Below, piece by piece: positions 45,199 to 55,804 of a DNA stretch of 64,000 bases. Positions within the stretch are counted from its first letter, which is position 1. The number at the start of each line of letters is the position of its first letter. The DNA comes from Schistocerca nitens (lineage: Eukaryota > Arthropoda > Insecta > Orthoptera > Acrididae). Made by a program: the position numbers and the translations under genes. The stretch lies in the NCBI RefSeq assembly GCF_023898315.1, contig NC_064619.1, positions 484,075,376 to 484,139,375 on the forward strand. Reading direction: 5' to 3'. The notes below the pieces were generated by a model. The model saw only the letters and a program-made list of their open reading frames with translations, did not search any database and was not told the DNA's origin.

Positions 45199-45540
45199 CC
45201 TAAGGAATCAATTTACTGAAGAGAGTTAATCAACTTTTAACTAGACTGCTAATTCACTAAAGCGGCTGACTATTGGCTAAACTGTGATTGCTAGCCACTT
45301 CTTGTAGAAAACAAAGAAAATAGCAGTACCTATCTCTGGACTGTATTAAAAACAAACACTAGCACTACTGGCACTATGGTTGACTAAAGGGACTCTCTCT
45401 GACTGTATTCAAAACAAACACGAAATCTATGGAACGCTATTAATAGCACTCGACAATTAAAGCTTCCTAAAAGCAAAAACACACGGAAGAAGAAGGGACA
45501 AGTAAGAAAAATACAGTTAATACTTAAACTAAGGTAGCTC
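45199..45540 (-). other. Probable 5' UTR of the CR1-like LINE
   Basis: Lies upstream of ORF1 on the minus strand. The string actgtatt(a/c)aaaacaaacac occurs twice about 70 bp apart (45338-45360 and 45402-45422), a small internal duplication. The 5' boundary is not defined. Confidence 0.5.
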
Positions 45541-46229
45541 GCTGCACAGCAGACGTGAAGCAGACGGCGGTTAGGACGACACTGCATGTGGTGCAGTCCA
45601 ATGCAAACCAACGGGATTACGTATACAATAACGACTTACATCGTAAACATGTCGGAGGTGTAGCGCATATCCTTGTTGCACGCAGTCACACTGAATATGA
45701 AAACATCAAGGCCCCTGAGACTAGTGCACGCAGCTTTCGGCATATGTCAGGTGCAGCTGGTGGACTATGATAGTGTTCAGTCGTCATCATGACAAACCTC
45801 GGCAGTTATTACAGATGACTAGTGTTCGAAAAGTTGCTTATTATATGGTTACATTGATAACCAGAATAATCTGGGTGAATAAGAATTAAAAACTACATTA
45901 TATAAAAAATACAATGCAATAATAATATAATAGCATATAAGTACATAGGAGAGATCCGAATAACAGTTTTAAGTATCGCAAGTAGTATTATATTCGAATC
46001 TCATTAAAACCACAACCTCCCTCCCGATGCACCATGTGCTTGTTAAAACCTGTCACTATAAGTGTCAAAACACTGTTCGGATTCCAAGCATGTGCGGCAT
46101 CTAAATCGTAAAATAGACTTCAGTGGGATGCTGATAAATGCAAATACAAACATAAAATATAATATATAGTCACATCAACGACGAAAACTTCCAGTATTAA
46201 CTCTACGACTCGCTATATAAAACACAGTG
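45541..46229. other. Unassigned sequence
   Basis: AT-rich; nothing recognised. Confidence 0.4.
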
Positions 46230-46241
46230 CATAAGTTGACA

Positions 46242-46435
46242 GCCGGCCGAAGTGGCCGTGCGGTTAAAGGCGCTGCAGTCTAGAACCGCAAGACCGCTAC
46301 GGTCGCAGGTTCGAATCCTGCCTCGGGCATGGATGTTTGTGATGTCTTTAGGTTAGTTAGGTTTAACTAGTTCTAAGTTCTGGGGGACTAATGACCTCAG
46401 CAGTTGAGTCCCATAGTGCTCAGAGCCATTTGAAC
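46242..46435 (+). mobile_element. tRNA-derived SINE, family A, copy 6
   Basis: Head gccggccgaagtggccgtgcgg, B box ggttcgaatcc, tail catttgaac. Perfect 12-bp target duplication cataagttgaca at 46230-46241 and 46436-46447. Nearly identical to the copy at 16386-16590 and shares its diagnostic variants. Confidence 0.96.
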
Positions 46436-46647
46436 CATAAGTTGACAGCTAGAACCAATCTTAAAAATCCAACTTCCAGACAATGAATTTTCTTGTTAAA
46501 AACATCGAGTTACATGAGTGCAAGCGCTCCAGTGGCAACTCTATCCTACAAGATGCATCGTAAGAATCAATAAACTAAAAAATAATAATTTTCATTCCCC
46601 ATGCCATAATGGGCCTTCTTGTTAAAATCGTAAAGGTCTATCAGCGC

Positions 46648-46846
46648 GCGCCGGCCGGTGTGGCCGTGCGGCTCTAGGCGCTTCAGCCTGGAACCGCGTG
46701 ACCGCTACGGTCGCAGGTTCGAATCCTGCCTCGGGCATGGATGTGTGTGATGTCCTTAGGTTGGTTAGGTTTAAGTAGTTCTAAGTCCTAGGGGACTGAT
46801 GACAACCGATGTTAAGTCCCATAGTGCTCAGAGCCATTTGAATTTT
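46648..46846 (+). mobile_element. tRNA-derived SINE, family A, copy 7
   Basis: Head gcgccggccggtgtggccgtgcgg, B box ggttcgaatcc, body ggggactgatgacaaccgatg, tail catttgaattttt. Perfect 11-bp target duplication tctatcagcgc at 46637-46647 and 46847-46857. Confidence 0.96.
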
Positions 46847-46857
46847 TCTATCAGCGC

Positions 46858-47532
46858 AATAGCGCCAGTGGCAGCTATATGTTACAGAGTGCATAATATG
46901 GAGCATCCTCTGATTGTACCAATCCCGTTGTGAACTGGGAAAAGTTTTCATTTCAGTTTGACCGCAGCTGTAAATCATTTCAAGACAATAACATTAAAAT
47001 TTTTTAAAAGTGTCGCTAGTGAATACTGGGCAGAAAAATGATCGGATGCTGAGGACTTGTGAGGCGGTAGTCATGTCAGTTGCACGGAGGGGGGCCGCCG
47101 TCTACACGTCTCCTATTGTGTATTCACGAGGAGCTGCGGCGGGGGTGTAGCAGGCCAAATGCGTGCACGCATCCCGGCTAAGTGCGTGCAGCACGCGCTC
47201 TACCGCTGCAGGAGCCTTAACCGTGCGTACTCCCCATCCCATCCCATCCCATCCCATCCCGTAACGCCCCACACGCGCTTCCATCTATGCCCGCCTGTGA
47301 GACCCCTGGACAAGTCGGAAACGCTAGCCATCCCAAGTACCTAATTTCATTCACTTCGTTACTTTGTTTCCCTCAGTTTTACAAACTGATCAGGAAAAGG
47401 AATGCAGTAAGGAAGCGAAGCGTCTTGCTTATGGTTATTCTGCTAACTGCACCAGCTACAATGGTGTCATTCCTGACGCAGTAACTGATGCTAAGACTAG
47501 CCTCAGTACAGGATACACGAAGCACCGGAATA
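46858..47532. other. Unassigned sequence, CpG-rich in the middle, with a (CATCC)n run
   Basis: A pentanucleotide repeat catcc x5-6 lies at about 47234-47261. The adjoining 47080-47290 is GC-rich. No gene recognised. Confidence 0.4.
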
Positions 47533-48782
47533 AGCTGACCAGACATCCCGTTTTTGCCGGGACAGTCCTGGTTTTCACATAAATGTCCGGTTTCCCGAGA
47601 AAATAATTCTGTTACCGGTTTTTAATCGAGAAACACAACGCCTGCAGGAATATTTGTTATTTGACTCAATATTTGTGAAAAATAAATTTACTAGAATTAG
47701 GACGTGGGAGAAGTATACATTTTCACAATATATATCGCGTTTTGCTTAATTTGCCTTATGCCTGAAGAAAGAGTGAGAGATATGTTGAAGAGAAAAGCAG
47801 GTATTACCTACCTCTGCCCCTAGCCGACCTTCCACTTTATGGCTCTCGAGACAAATAAAACTAAAGCCAAAGGAGGTATAGAAGAACATTACTTAAACCA
47901 TTCCTCCTAACGGAACTGCAGCCGTATGGAAGTTAATTTTGTGAAGAATGTGAGCGATGAGGCATGTGTTAGCAGCGCTTATTGAATATTGTTTGGCATA
48001 TATGTACGCTTGTCCCAAAAGTCTGCAGTGAGGCGAAAAGACAGCGCATTGTTGACTGATTTCACTCACTTAGTGACGGTACTTCAAGTTTATCGATGTT
48101 GGAACAATTTATAACTTATAAGTGAAAGTTGGCGGATGATCAGCTGTGCGGATATAGCTACTACCTACCATTGTTAGTGAATGTGAATATTAAACTTAGA
48201 TAGTGTGGTGTCTGGTGAAAATGCCGAAGCGGAAGTGTTCACTTAATGAAAACTTAAAGAACCAATGACAGTTATTATCATTATGAGCACTCATTTCAGT
48301 GTATCTTGCACAGAATTTAAGGATTATCTTTTTTCTGCAAAGGAGCTACTAGAATCAATTCTTTCTTCTGACAAATAAAGCAAAGGTAAATCTTACGGTA
48401 AAACATATACTCTGTATCTGATTAGTAATATTACTTAGTTTTTAGAATTAACGAATTGTACCTATTTGAAATAGTTAATGATTAAACACTGCAAAAAATA
48501 TCTGCTTGCTATCAGGAAAAAACCTATATCAGTCATTCTTATTTCTGAAGAAAAGAATTTTATTCAGATGTAATGAATCTACATTTTCCTTTCCAATACA
48601 TTAAATGAAAATCCATTCATGTTAACGGGTTTTTCATTAGCTGCATCATCATAGGCTTACTGTTGATTTCAAAATATCACTGTAAGTGACGAGAGAGGCA
48701 AGCGACAGTATATAAATTACGTTAAGTTGAAAGTATAATTGCAAGTGTCACGGTTTTCTCTTTTGAAATCCGGTCAGCTGCA
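47533..48782 (+). mobile_element. Candidate DNA transposon (hAT-like remnant)
   Basis: agctgaccagacatcccg at the left and ttgaaatccggtcagct at the right form short imperfect inverted repeats (agctgacc(a/g)ga). Near the right third, an ATG at 48221 in good context opens MPKRKCSLNENLKN before a stop. This resembles the N terminus of zinc-finger (BED-type) hAT transposase-like proteins I recall from orthopterans. No catalytic core is present and no 8-bp target duplication was found. Confidence 0.35.
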
Positions 48783-49465
48783 CTGGTGTCATAGACAATT
48801 AGGACAAATCCTGAACGAATGTTTCATTCTTCGGCAGACTTGGCGTTATTTTGGAATTACTGAAATGAACTGCGTGCCTGACCGGCAAATGAAACGGTAA
48901 CCTTGCCATTCGCGGGCAATACCCTTTCCGTGTGACGTATCACTCACGATCCATCATCGCCGATTCAGTTATGCCAGTACTTCTCCCCTAAACTTCACTG
49001 TTTAAAGCTTTTCTGCAAAACAGACGAAAAAACTTACGAAAATCTCATAACTGTAGAGGAAAATAAGTAGGCAGTTTCTATATTCCTAGATTTCCTGATC
49101 CGCATTCGACGATGTACAACTCGGTGACTGCTACCATAGGTCCAACCATACAGGAAAGGTTCTCGGTTGTACAACAGGATCGAATACATTATGAACAGTA
49201 GAACAGTAGTTGGCTGGCTACCTGCCAATGTTTAATAAAAATGCTGCTAATAAAACATGACGAACTTCTATCTCCGTCAAATACGGGATATCTTTGTCAA
49301 TAGCGTATATGCAGCAGCGAGAAATGTTCCTCATAAATATAACGGTTTTGATGTTAATGCTCGGGAGCTTATTACGTTTTATATACCTGCAACGCAATAA
49401 CTAGAATCATAGTGAACCGGCATCTCTTCGGTTTCTCTACTGCATTAGAATTATATTCGACATTA
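48783..49465. other. Unassigned sequence
   Basis: Nothing recognised. Confidence 0.4.
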
Positions 49466-49467
49466 TA

Positions 49468-51344
49468 CAGGGTGGTCCATTGATAGTGCCCGGGCCAAAT
49501 ATCTTACGAAATAAGCGTCAAACGAAAAAACTACAAAGTATGAAACTCGTCTAGCTTGAAGGGGGAAACCAGATGGCGCTATGGTTGGCCCGCTACATGG
49601 CGCTGCCGTAGGTCAAACGGATACCAACTGCGTTTTTTAAAATAGGAACCCCCATTTTTATTACATATTCGTGTAGTACGTAGGGAAATATGAATGTTTT
49701 AGTTGGACAACTTTTCCGCTTTGCCATAGATGGCGCTGTAATAGTCACAAACGTAAAAGTACGTGGAATCACGTAACATTCCGCCAGTGCGGACGGTATT
49801 TGCTTCGTGATACATTACCCGCGTTAAAATGGACCGGGACCGTTTACCAGTTGCGGAAAAGATCGATATCGTTTTGATCTATGGCTATTGTGATCAAAAT
49901 GCCCAACGGGCGGGTGCTATGTATGCTGCTCGGTATCCTGGACGACGTCATCCAAGTGTCCGGACCGTTCGCCGGATAGTTACGTTATTTAAGGAAACAG
50001 GAAGTGTTCAGCCACATGTGAAACGTCAGCCACGACCTGCAACAAATGATGATGCTCAAGTAGGTGTTTTAGCTGCTATCGCGGCAAATCCGCACATCAG
50101 TAGCAGCCAAATTGCGCGAGTATCGGATATCTTAAAAACGTCGGTGTTGAGAACGCTACATCAACATCGATTACACCCGTATCATATTTCTATGCACCAG
50201 GAATTGCATGGTGACGACTTTGAACGTCGTGTACATTTCTGCCACTAGTCACAAGAGAAATTACGGGACGATGACAGATTTTTTGTACTCTTCTATTTAG
50301 CGACGTAGCGTCATTCACCAACAGCGGTAAAGTAAACCGGCATAATATGCACTACTGGTCAACGGAAAATCCACTATGTTTGCTACAAGTGGAATATCAC
50401 CGACCTTGGTGGGTTAATGTATGGTGCGGCACTATGGGAGGAAGGATAACTGGCCCCCATTTTATCGATGGCAATCTAAATGGTGCAATGTATGCTGATT
50501 TCCAACGTAATGTTCTACCGATGTTACTACAAGATGTTTCACTGCATGACAGAATTGCGATGTACTTCCAACATGATGGATGTCCGGCACATAGCTTGCG
50601 TGCGGTTGATGCGGTATTGAATAGCATATTTCATGACAGGTTGATTGGTCATAGAAGCACCATACAATGGCCCGCACGTTCACCGGATCTGACGTCCCCG
50701 GATATCTTTCTGAGGGTAAAGTTGAAGGATATTTGCTATCGTGATCCACCGACAACGCCTGACAACATGCGTCAGCGCATTATCAATGCATGTGCGAAGA
50801 TGACGGAAAGCGAACTACTCGCTGTTGAGAGGAATGTCGTTACACGTATTGCCAAATGCATTGAGGTTGACGGACATCATTTTGAGCATTTATTGCATTA
50901 ATGTGGTATTTACAGGTAATCACGATGTAACATCATGCGTTCTCAGAAATGATAGGTTCACAAAGGTACATGTATCACACTGGAACAACCGAAATAAAAT
51001 GTTCAAACGTACCTACGTTCTGTATTTTAATTTAAAAAACCTACCTGTTACCAATTGTTCTTCTAAAATTGTGTGCCATCTATCAAAAAGCGAAAAAAGT
51101 GGTCCAACTAAAACATTCATATTTCTTTACGTACTACACGAATATGTAATAAAAATTGGGGTTTCTATTAAAAAAAAAACGCAGTTGATATCCGTTTGAC
51201 CTATGGCAGCGCCATCTATCGGGTCAACCATAGCGCCATCTGATTTCCCCCTTCAAGCTAAACAAGTTTCGTAGTTTGTAGTTTTTTCGTTTGCCGCTTA
51301 TTTCGTGATATGTTTGACCCGGTCACGATCAATGGACCACCCGG
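49468..51344 (+). mobile_element. Long-TIR mariner-type transposon, copy 2
   Basis: Both termini are present: cagggtggtccattgatagtg at 49468 and ...caatggaccacccgg at 51344. The inverted repeats are about 280 bp long (49468-49750 versus 51062-51344), far longer than the roughly 30 bp typical of mariners. TA flanks the left end; the right flank has mutated. It encodes the broken transposase below. Confidence 0.92.
49829..50901 (+). pseudogene. Broken transposase, mariner-type (copy 2)
   Basis: ATG 49829 opens MDRDRLPVAEKIDIVLIYGY and an HTH region (HPSVRTVRRIVTLFKETG), then stops at TAG near 50246. A frameshift near 50287 and a DE-to-DV change affect the first catalytic block. The frame 50347-50901 carries VNVWCGTMGGRITGPHFIDG, YFQHDGCPAHSLRAV and PARSPDLTSPDIF, ending HHFEHLLH. 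Counting to the final Asp of SPDLTSPD gives 41 residues after the second Asp, a DD41D-like spacing. Confidence 0.88.
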
Positions 51345-51407
51345 GATATTGCATACTACTAGTATGTATAATAATGGATCATATCATTTAATTTAAAATT
51401 ACTTATA

Positions 51408-51602
51408 TGCTGGCCGGCCGCGGTGGCCGTGCGGTTCTGGCGCTACAGTCCGGAACCACGGGACTGCTACTGTAGCAGGTTCGAATCCTGCCTCGGGCAT
51501 GGGTTTGTGTGATATCCTTAGATTAGTTAGGTTTAAGTAGTTCCAAGTTCTAGGGTACTTATGACCTAGGATGTTGAGTCCCAATAGTGCTCAGAGCCAT
51601 TT
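51408..51602 (+). mobile_element. tRNA-derived SINE, family A, copy 8
   Basis: Head tggccggccgcggtggccgtg, B box ggttcgaatcc, tail cagagccattt. Perfect 9-bp target duplication ttacttata at 51399-51407 and 51603-51611. Confidence 0.95.
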
Positions 51603-51793
51603 TTACTTATAACCTATACCTATAGTACATAACCAAAATAGATAGAGGGATACTTTTAAACAATGGAAGTTGTGTTTCAGTCAATACTCGATGGTTTCTA
51701 CATTAGTTGAATAAGTGTTGTCCTATGAGTATAAATGACTGCGAGAAATCATTTAATACAGCTAATTTAAGGAATTTCTTATTCCAAAATATC

Positions 51794-52015
51794 GTCTGCC
51801 TCGGTAGCTGAGTGGTTAGCGCCGCAGAATGCCATTCAAAGGGGCCCAGTTTCGATTCCCGGGTCGGTCGGAGATTTTCTCTGCTTAGTAACTCGTTGTC
51901 TATGTAGTCCTCAGCGTCATGTTATCCCCATCGACGCGCAAGTCGCCGAAGTGGCGTCAACTAAAAAGACTTGCAGCAGGCGACCGGTCTAGCCACACGA
52001 CATTTCATTTAACTT
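51794..52015 (+). mobile_element. tRNA-derived SINE, family C, copy 1
   Basis: Head gtctgcctcggtagctgagtggttagcg, B-box region tttcgattcccggg, body agtcgccgaagtggcgtcaact and tail acgacatttcattt. Target duplication ttccaaaat at 51782-51790 and 52016-52024. The 3' body is shared with the copies at 52753 and 54245, although the tRNA head differs. Confidence 0.88.
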
Positions 52016-52024
52016 TTCCAAAAT

Positions 52025-52328
52025 CTCAATTGCTCAAACAGTAAAGCAGATTGCAGACTGCCTTTGCACTACGTGATGCAATGATAAAATTTACCTGCAA
52101 AGGTCATCAGTAGTAAACGAGAGTCCTCTACTATACAAAAGGTTACAGTTTTTAAATGACTGAGGATACTTTAGTGAGCAAAAGAAATTCACTAGCTGTT
52201 AAATTCCTATGTTAAATCTGATAAAATTTTGTAAAATTCGCTAGTCCCTGACATATTATTCGGTTGTTCACATCGCTGACTATAAAACTGACGGAACCAC
52301 AAAGTCATACCTCCACACTGGTCTGAGC
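52025..52328. other. Unassigned sequence
   Basis: Nothing recognised. Confidence 0.4.
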
Positions 52329-52339
52329 TTCTAGTGGCT

Positions 52340-52419
52340 CGCCGCGCGGGGTAGCTGCGTGGTCTTGGGCGCCTTGCCACGGTTTGCGGTGCTCCCCCCG
52401 TCGTAGGTTCGTCATCCCT

Positions 52420-52487
<68 letters not shown>

Positions 52488-52593
52488 GTGTGTGTGTTGT
52501 CCTTAGCGTTTGTTAGATTAAGCAGTGTGTAAGCCTAGAGACCGATGACCTCAGCAGTTGAGTCCCATAGGAACTTACCACAAATTTCCAAAT
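52340..52593 (+). mobile_element. tRNA-derived SINE, family B, copy 2, with TA expansion
   Basis: Head gccgcgcggggtagctgcgtgg, then cgtaggttcg (B box) and the family B body (gtgtaagcctagagaccgatgacctc). About 62 bp of alternating TA at 52423-52484 replaces the usual gcatgggtg junction, followed by TG repeats. Target duplication ttcta(g/c)tggct at 52329-52339 and 52594-52604 (one mismatch). Confidence 0.9.
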
Positions 52594-52604
52594 TTCTACT
52601 GGCT

Positions 52605-52741
52605 GGCTGCATAATAACTGGGCCGTGTGCTGGACACAGAAATACTAATAAACACTAATGAAGCAATTGTCGTAAATCTTTTCGTACATTATTTATTGAC
52701 ACTTGGATAACATATTCTAAGCTCTTTAAAGAATTCTGATC
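52605..52741. other. Short unassigned spacer
   Basis: Nothing recognised. Confidence 0.3.
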
Positions 52742-52752
52742 ATTAAACCTCT

Positions 52753-53000
52753 GTCCGCGGCTCGTGGCCTTGCGGTAGCGTTCTCGTTTCCCGCGCAAGG
52801 GGTCTCGGGTTCGATTCCCGGTGGGGTCGGGGATTTTCTTAGCCTCGAGATGACTGGCTGTTGTGTGTCTTTCACCATCTCATCCTCATTCACTCGCAAG
52901 TCGCCATAGTGGCGTGAAGGAACTTGTGGAGCGGCGGCCGAACCGCCCCGCGAGGGGTCTCCCGGCCACCAATGCCATACGCTCATTATTCATTATTATT
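52753..53000 (+). mobile_element. tRNA-derived SINE, family C, copy 2
   Basis: Head gtccgcggctcgtggccttgcgg, B box gggttcgattcccgg, body cgcaagtcgccatagtggcg and ggtctcccggccaccaatgcc, tail (att)n. Target duplication attaaacc(t/c)ct at 52742-52752 and 53001-53011. Confidence 0.93.
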
Positions 53001-53270
53001 ATTAAACCCCTCATCCGAAGAGTTAAAGTTACTCCTTCCAAATTTAGGTGTGTCCGTGACCGAAGTGCTACAGTCTTCAAATCTTACTTGAAATAAAAAA
53101 AAAAAAAAACAATTATCTTAATCTGTAGGACACTGTACGCGGAGTAATAGCACAGTCTTTTTTTATTTAATTTGGGAAAGACAATAAAATGGCGGACATT
53201 TGAAACTAGGATACAGTTTTGTCGTGTGTTTTTGGTCACTTTTTTTGCAATAACAATGAATAAATCAAAA

Positions 53271-53481
53271 ATGGTTCAAATGGCTCTGAGCACTATGGGA
53301 CTTAACATCTATGGTCATCAGTCCCCTAGAACTTAGAACTAATTAAACCTAACTAACCTAAGGACAGCACACAACACCCAGCCATCACAAGGCAGAGAAA
53401 ATCCCTGACCCCGCCGGGAATCGAACCCGGGAACCCGGGCGTGGGAAGCGAGAACGCTACCGCACGACCACGAGATGCGGG
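53271..53481 (-). mobile_element. Chimeric SINE: family C head on family A tail (minus)
   Basis: On the minus strand the head is gcccgcatctcgtggtcgtgcgg with B box gggttcgattcccgg and ggggtcagggattttctctgcc, as in the copy at 54245. After about gtgttgtgtgctgtcc it switches to the family A body and tail (ttaggttagttaggtttaat ... catttgaaccattttt). Flanked by a perfect 17-bp target duplication caatgaataaatcaaaa (53254-53270, 53482-53498). It is the best-preserved SINE insertion here. Confidence 0.95.
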
Positions 53482-53498
53482 CAATGAATAAATCAAAA

Positions 53499-54231
53499 TA
53501 AAAGAAAATTAGCTTATTACTCATTGCAGAGATGTACGAGTAGTGATTCATCCGAATACCAGCAAAGATATCTTTATTAGTGCGCCCGCAATCCATTCCT
53601 TCAGCTTGAGATGGAGTGTATTTCAAGCTGACGGCATGGACTGAGGGCACTCTAATTAAGTTATCTTTCCGGAATTCGGCTGAATTACTTTCCGGGTATG
53701 TTTGTAAAAACCGTGACCAGAAATACACGACAAAACTACATCTTTGTTTCAAACGTCCACCATCTTATTATTTTCGTCAAGTTAAAAAAAAAAGTTAACT
53801 TTGCTCCTACGCAGTATCCTATAGATTAAGACATTTCTTTTTTTTTCTTTCTTTTGTCAGATAAAATACGAGTAGACCGACTGCAGGACTTCCGTCGTGT
53901 ACGCACATCGGTCTGGACAGAGCAACTAACTCCTCATGGGGGGGGTGGGGGTGGGAGGGGGGAAGGGGACTTAATGACGACTGAGTTCCTTCAGAAGTCA
54001 GAAAATGTTGTCCAAGGAGCAAAATATAATATGGAAAAAGATTTACGCTGATTGCTTCATTAGTTTTTTTCCAAAAGAATCATAAACTTCGCTTATATTA
54101 CAGGCTGACTGAGGAGAATGGCCCCTTAACAGTGGTTACATACTACATCCGGGAAACAGCATTGCGTCTTCTTATATGCAAAACAAATTATTGATACAAT
54201 CTTATATTTTGTTTGTCAACCACCCTCTGTT
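53499..54231. other. Unassigned sequence with a G-rich run
   Basis: Apart from the G-rich tract at 53938-53968 nothing is recognised. Confidence 0.4.
53938..53968 (+). repeat. G-quadruplex-capable tract
   Basis: Five runs of at least three G (8, 5, 3, 6, 4) are separated by one or two bases, which meets the usual G4 pattern with very short loops. Confidence 0.75.
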
Positions 54232-54244
54232 TGTACACCACACT

Positions 54245-54493
54245 GCCCGCAGCTCGTGGTCTTGCGGTAGCGTTCTCGCTTCCCGCGCACGGGGTCCCGG
54301 GTTCGATTCCCGGCGGGTTCAGGGATTTTTCTCTGCCTCGTGATGACTGGGTGTTGTGTGTTCTCATCATTTCATCATCATTGACTCGCAAGTCGCCGAA
54401 GTGGCGTCAACTAAAAAGGACTTGCAATACGGCGGCCGAACTTCCTCGCATGGGGCCTCCCGGCCAACAATGCCATACGATCATTTCATTTCA
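54245..54493 (+). mobile_element. tRNA-derived SINE, family C, copy 3
   Basis: Head gcccgcagctcgtggtcttgcgg, B box gggttcgattcccgg, body cgcaagtcgccgaagtggcg and gcctcccggccaacaatgcc, tail tcatttcattt. Target duplication tgtaca(c/t)cacact at 54232-54244 and 54494-54506. Confidence 0.94.
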
Positions 54494-54506
54494 TGTACAT
54501 CACACT

Positions 54507-55559
54507 GGTTCTGCACCTAAGCGATTTATAACATTATCCATTTCGCTCCTGTTTCATACTGTAAGTAAAGTCGTAAGTCTGCGATACTCTTCAAGCGTAT
54601 TTGAGCTTCAGCATAGCGTAGATGTTGTTGATACCTTTGCCTTCAGATTTCGGGGTGTTGTATAGGCAAGGAATGACGCGTGACAGATAACTCACTGAGA
54701 ATTATTAACTTCAGTGTTATTATTTTAATTTCTATCGCTGGTTATCCTTTTAGGATCTCGTACTCAACCTGCCCTCATAGTTGTGATATTCTTCAAAACA
54801 TTGTGTGTCTATTTCACTTTTCTATTCCATACAACACCATCTTCTTTGGTGCACACTTTCCGAAAATTAACCCTTAATTCCGTGCCATGAACTGATGCAA
54901 ATAGAGCTATTTCGTGTAGGAAATTTTCCTTTAATCAATTTTTGTTTTCAGTCTTGGTTTCCGTATAGGAGGACTCTTTCATTTCCCCTGCTACATTGTG
55001 ATCTTCAAGTTTAATGTTAATGCTACTTCCCATTCGCCTTGTACTAATCAATACTACTCTCTTAGCTTTTCTAATCCTCAGCTTATACTCCGTGCAAACT
55101 TACAATCAAAAATAACTTTACGCATTACGTGAAATTAGGGTGGGGATAAGTTGCATTCCTATTCTGCTCCCTTCTTATTAGGAACTTGTCTTTCTTGGAC
55201 GTCGACTGATACACCTCCTAACAAAAAAGTGAAGCAATCAAAATGGTAAGAGGAAACAAAACGAAACTTCTCTGCTTGAGGGAGTATGTGATGCCACCTC
55301 AGTGTTTACAATATCAATGTAGTATCAGGCCATTTGCCAGTATGATGTCGCACTCACTCTGGCCTAGCTGCGTGCAGTGTATCAGCAGGGCAGGGTGTCA
55401 TAAGGCCGTTGCATTCTTTCCAGAGGCAAGCTGGCCCAATGTTACTGTAAGTGGCCGTTGAAATGCTGGATACTGGCACTGCAGTGCAGGTGACATGCGA
55501 GCTGGTCTTACAGATATTCTATCAGGGACAGATCTGAGAACATTGCTGGACAAGAGACT
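54507..55559. other. Unassigned sequence
   Basis: A frame at 54213-54665 (150 codons) starts within the SINE and runs into unique sequence without domain resemblance. 55200-55560 may be a decayed DNA transposon, but I could not confirm a motif. Confidence 0.35.
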
Positions 55560-55598
55560 GTAGCGCCTAGAACCGTTCGGTCACTCCGGTCTGCGCAG
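55560..55598 (-). mobile_element. SINE family A head fragment (minus)
   Basis: tgtagcgcctagaaccgttcgg is the inverse of the family A head (ccgaacggttctaggcgctaca). Only the first 35-39 bp are present, with no body or tail. Confidence 0.7.
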
Positions 55599-55648
55599 AT
55601 GAATCAGCTTTCTTGTTACTGGTCCCATACAGCTGAGTAACATTCTAG

Positions 55649-55804
55649 TACCGCGCGACTACTACGGTCACAGGTTCGAATCCTGCCTCGGGCATGGATG
55701 TGTGTGATGTCCTTGGGTTAGTTAGGTTTAAATAGTTCTAAGTTATAGGGTACTGATGACTTCAGATGTTAAGCCCCATAGTGCTCAGAACCATTTGAAC
55801 CATT
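55649..55804 (+). mobile_element. tRNA-derived SINE, family A, copy 9 (5'-truncated)
   Basis: Begins at taccgcgcgactactacggtc, lacking the first third of the head, then B box ggttcgaatcc and normal body and tail. Perfect 11-bp target duplication taacattctag at 55638-55648 and 55805-55815, showing truncation happened at integration. Confidence 0.94.

Larger units (their letters stand above)
41398..45540 (-). mobile_element. CR1-like non-LTR retrotransposon, near full length
   Basis: Minus-strand LINE. The 3' end is at 41398 with an (atgtag)n-type hexamer tail (seen as atctacatctac on the plus strand), typical of CR1/L2-like elements that end in microsatellites rather than poly-A. ORF2 (endonuclease plus RT) lies at about 41460-44236 and ORF1 at about 44297-45198. 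A 5' UTR of uncertain extent runs to about 45540. The 3' region (ccgcaagccacctgacggt...) is one I recall as widespread in arthropods. Coding is broken by several stops and frameshifts, so this copy is dead. Confidence 0.9.

Noticed and set aside
54213-54665. 150-codon plus-strand frame
   Set aside because: Starts in the tRNA-like head of a SINE and runs through its body into unrelated sequence.
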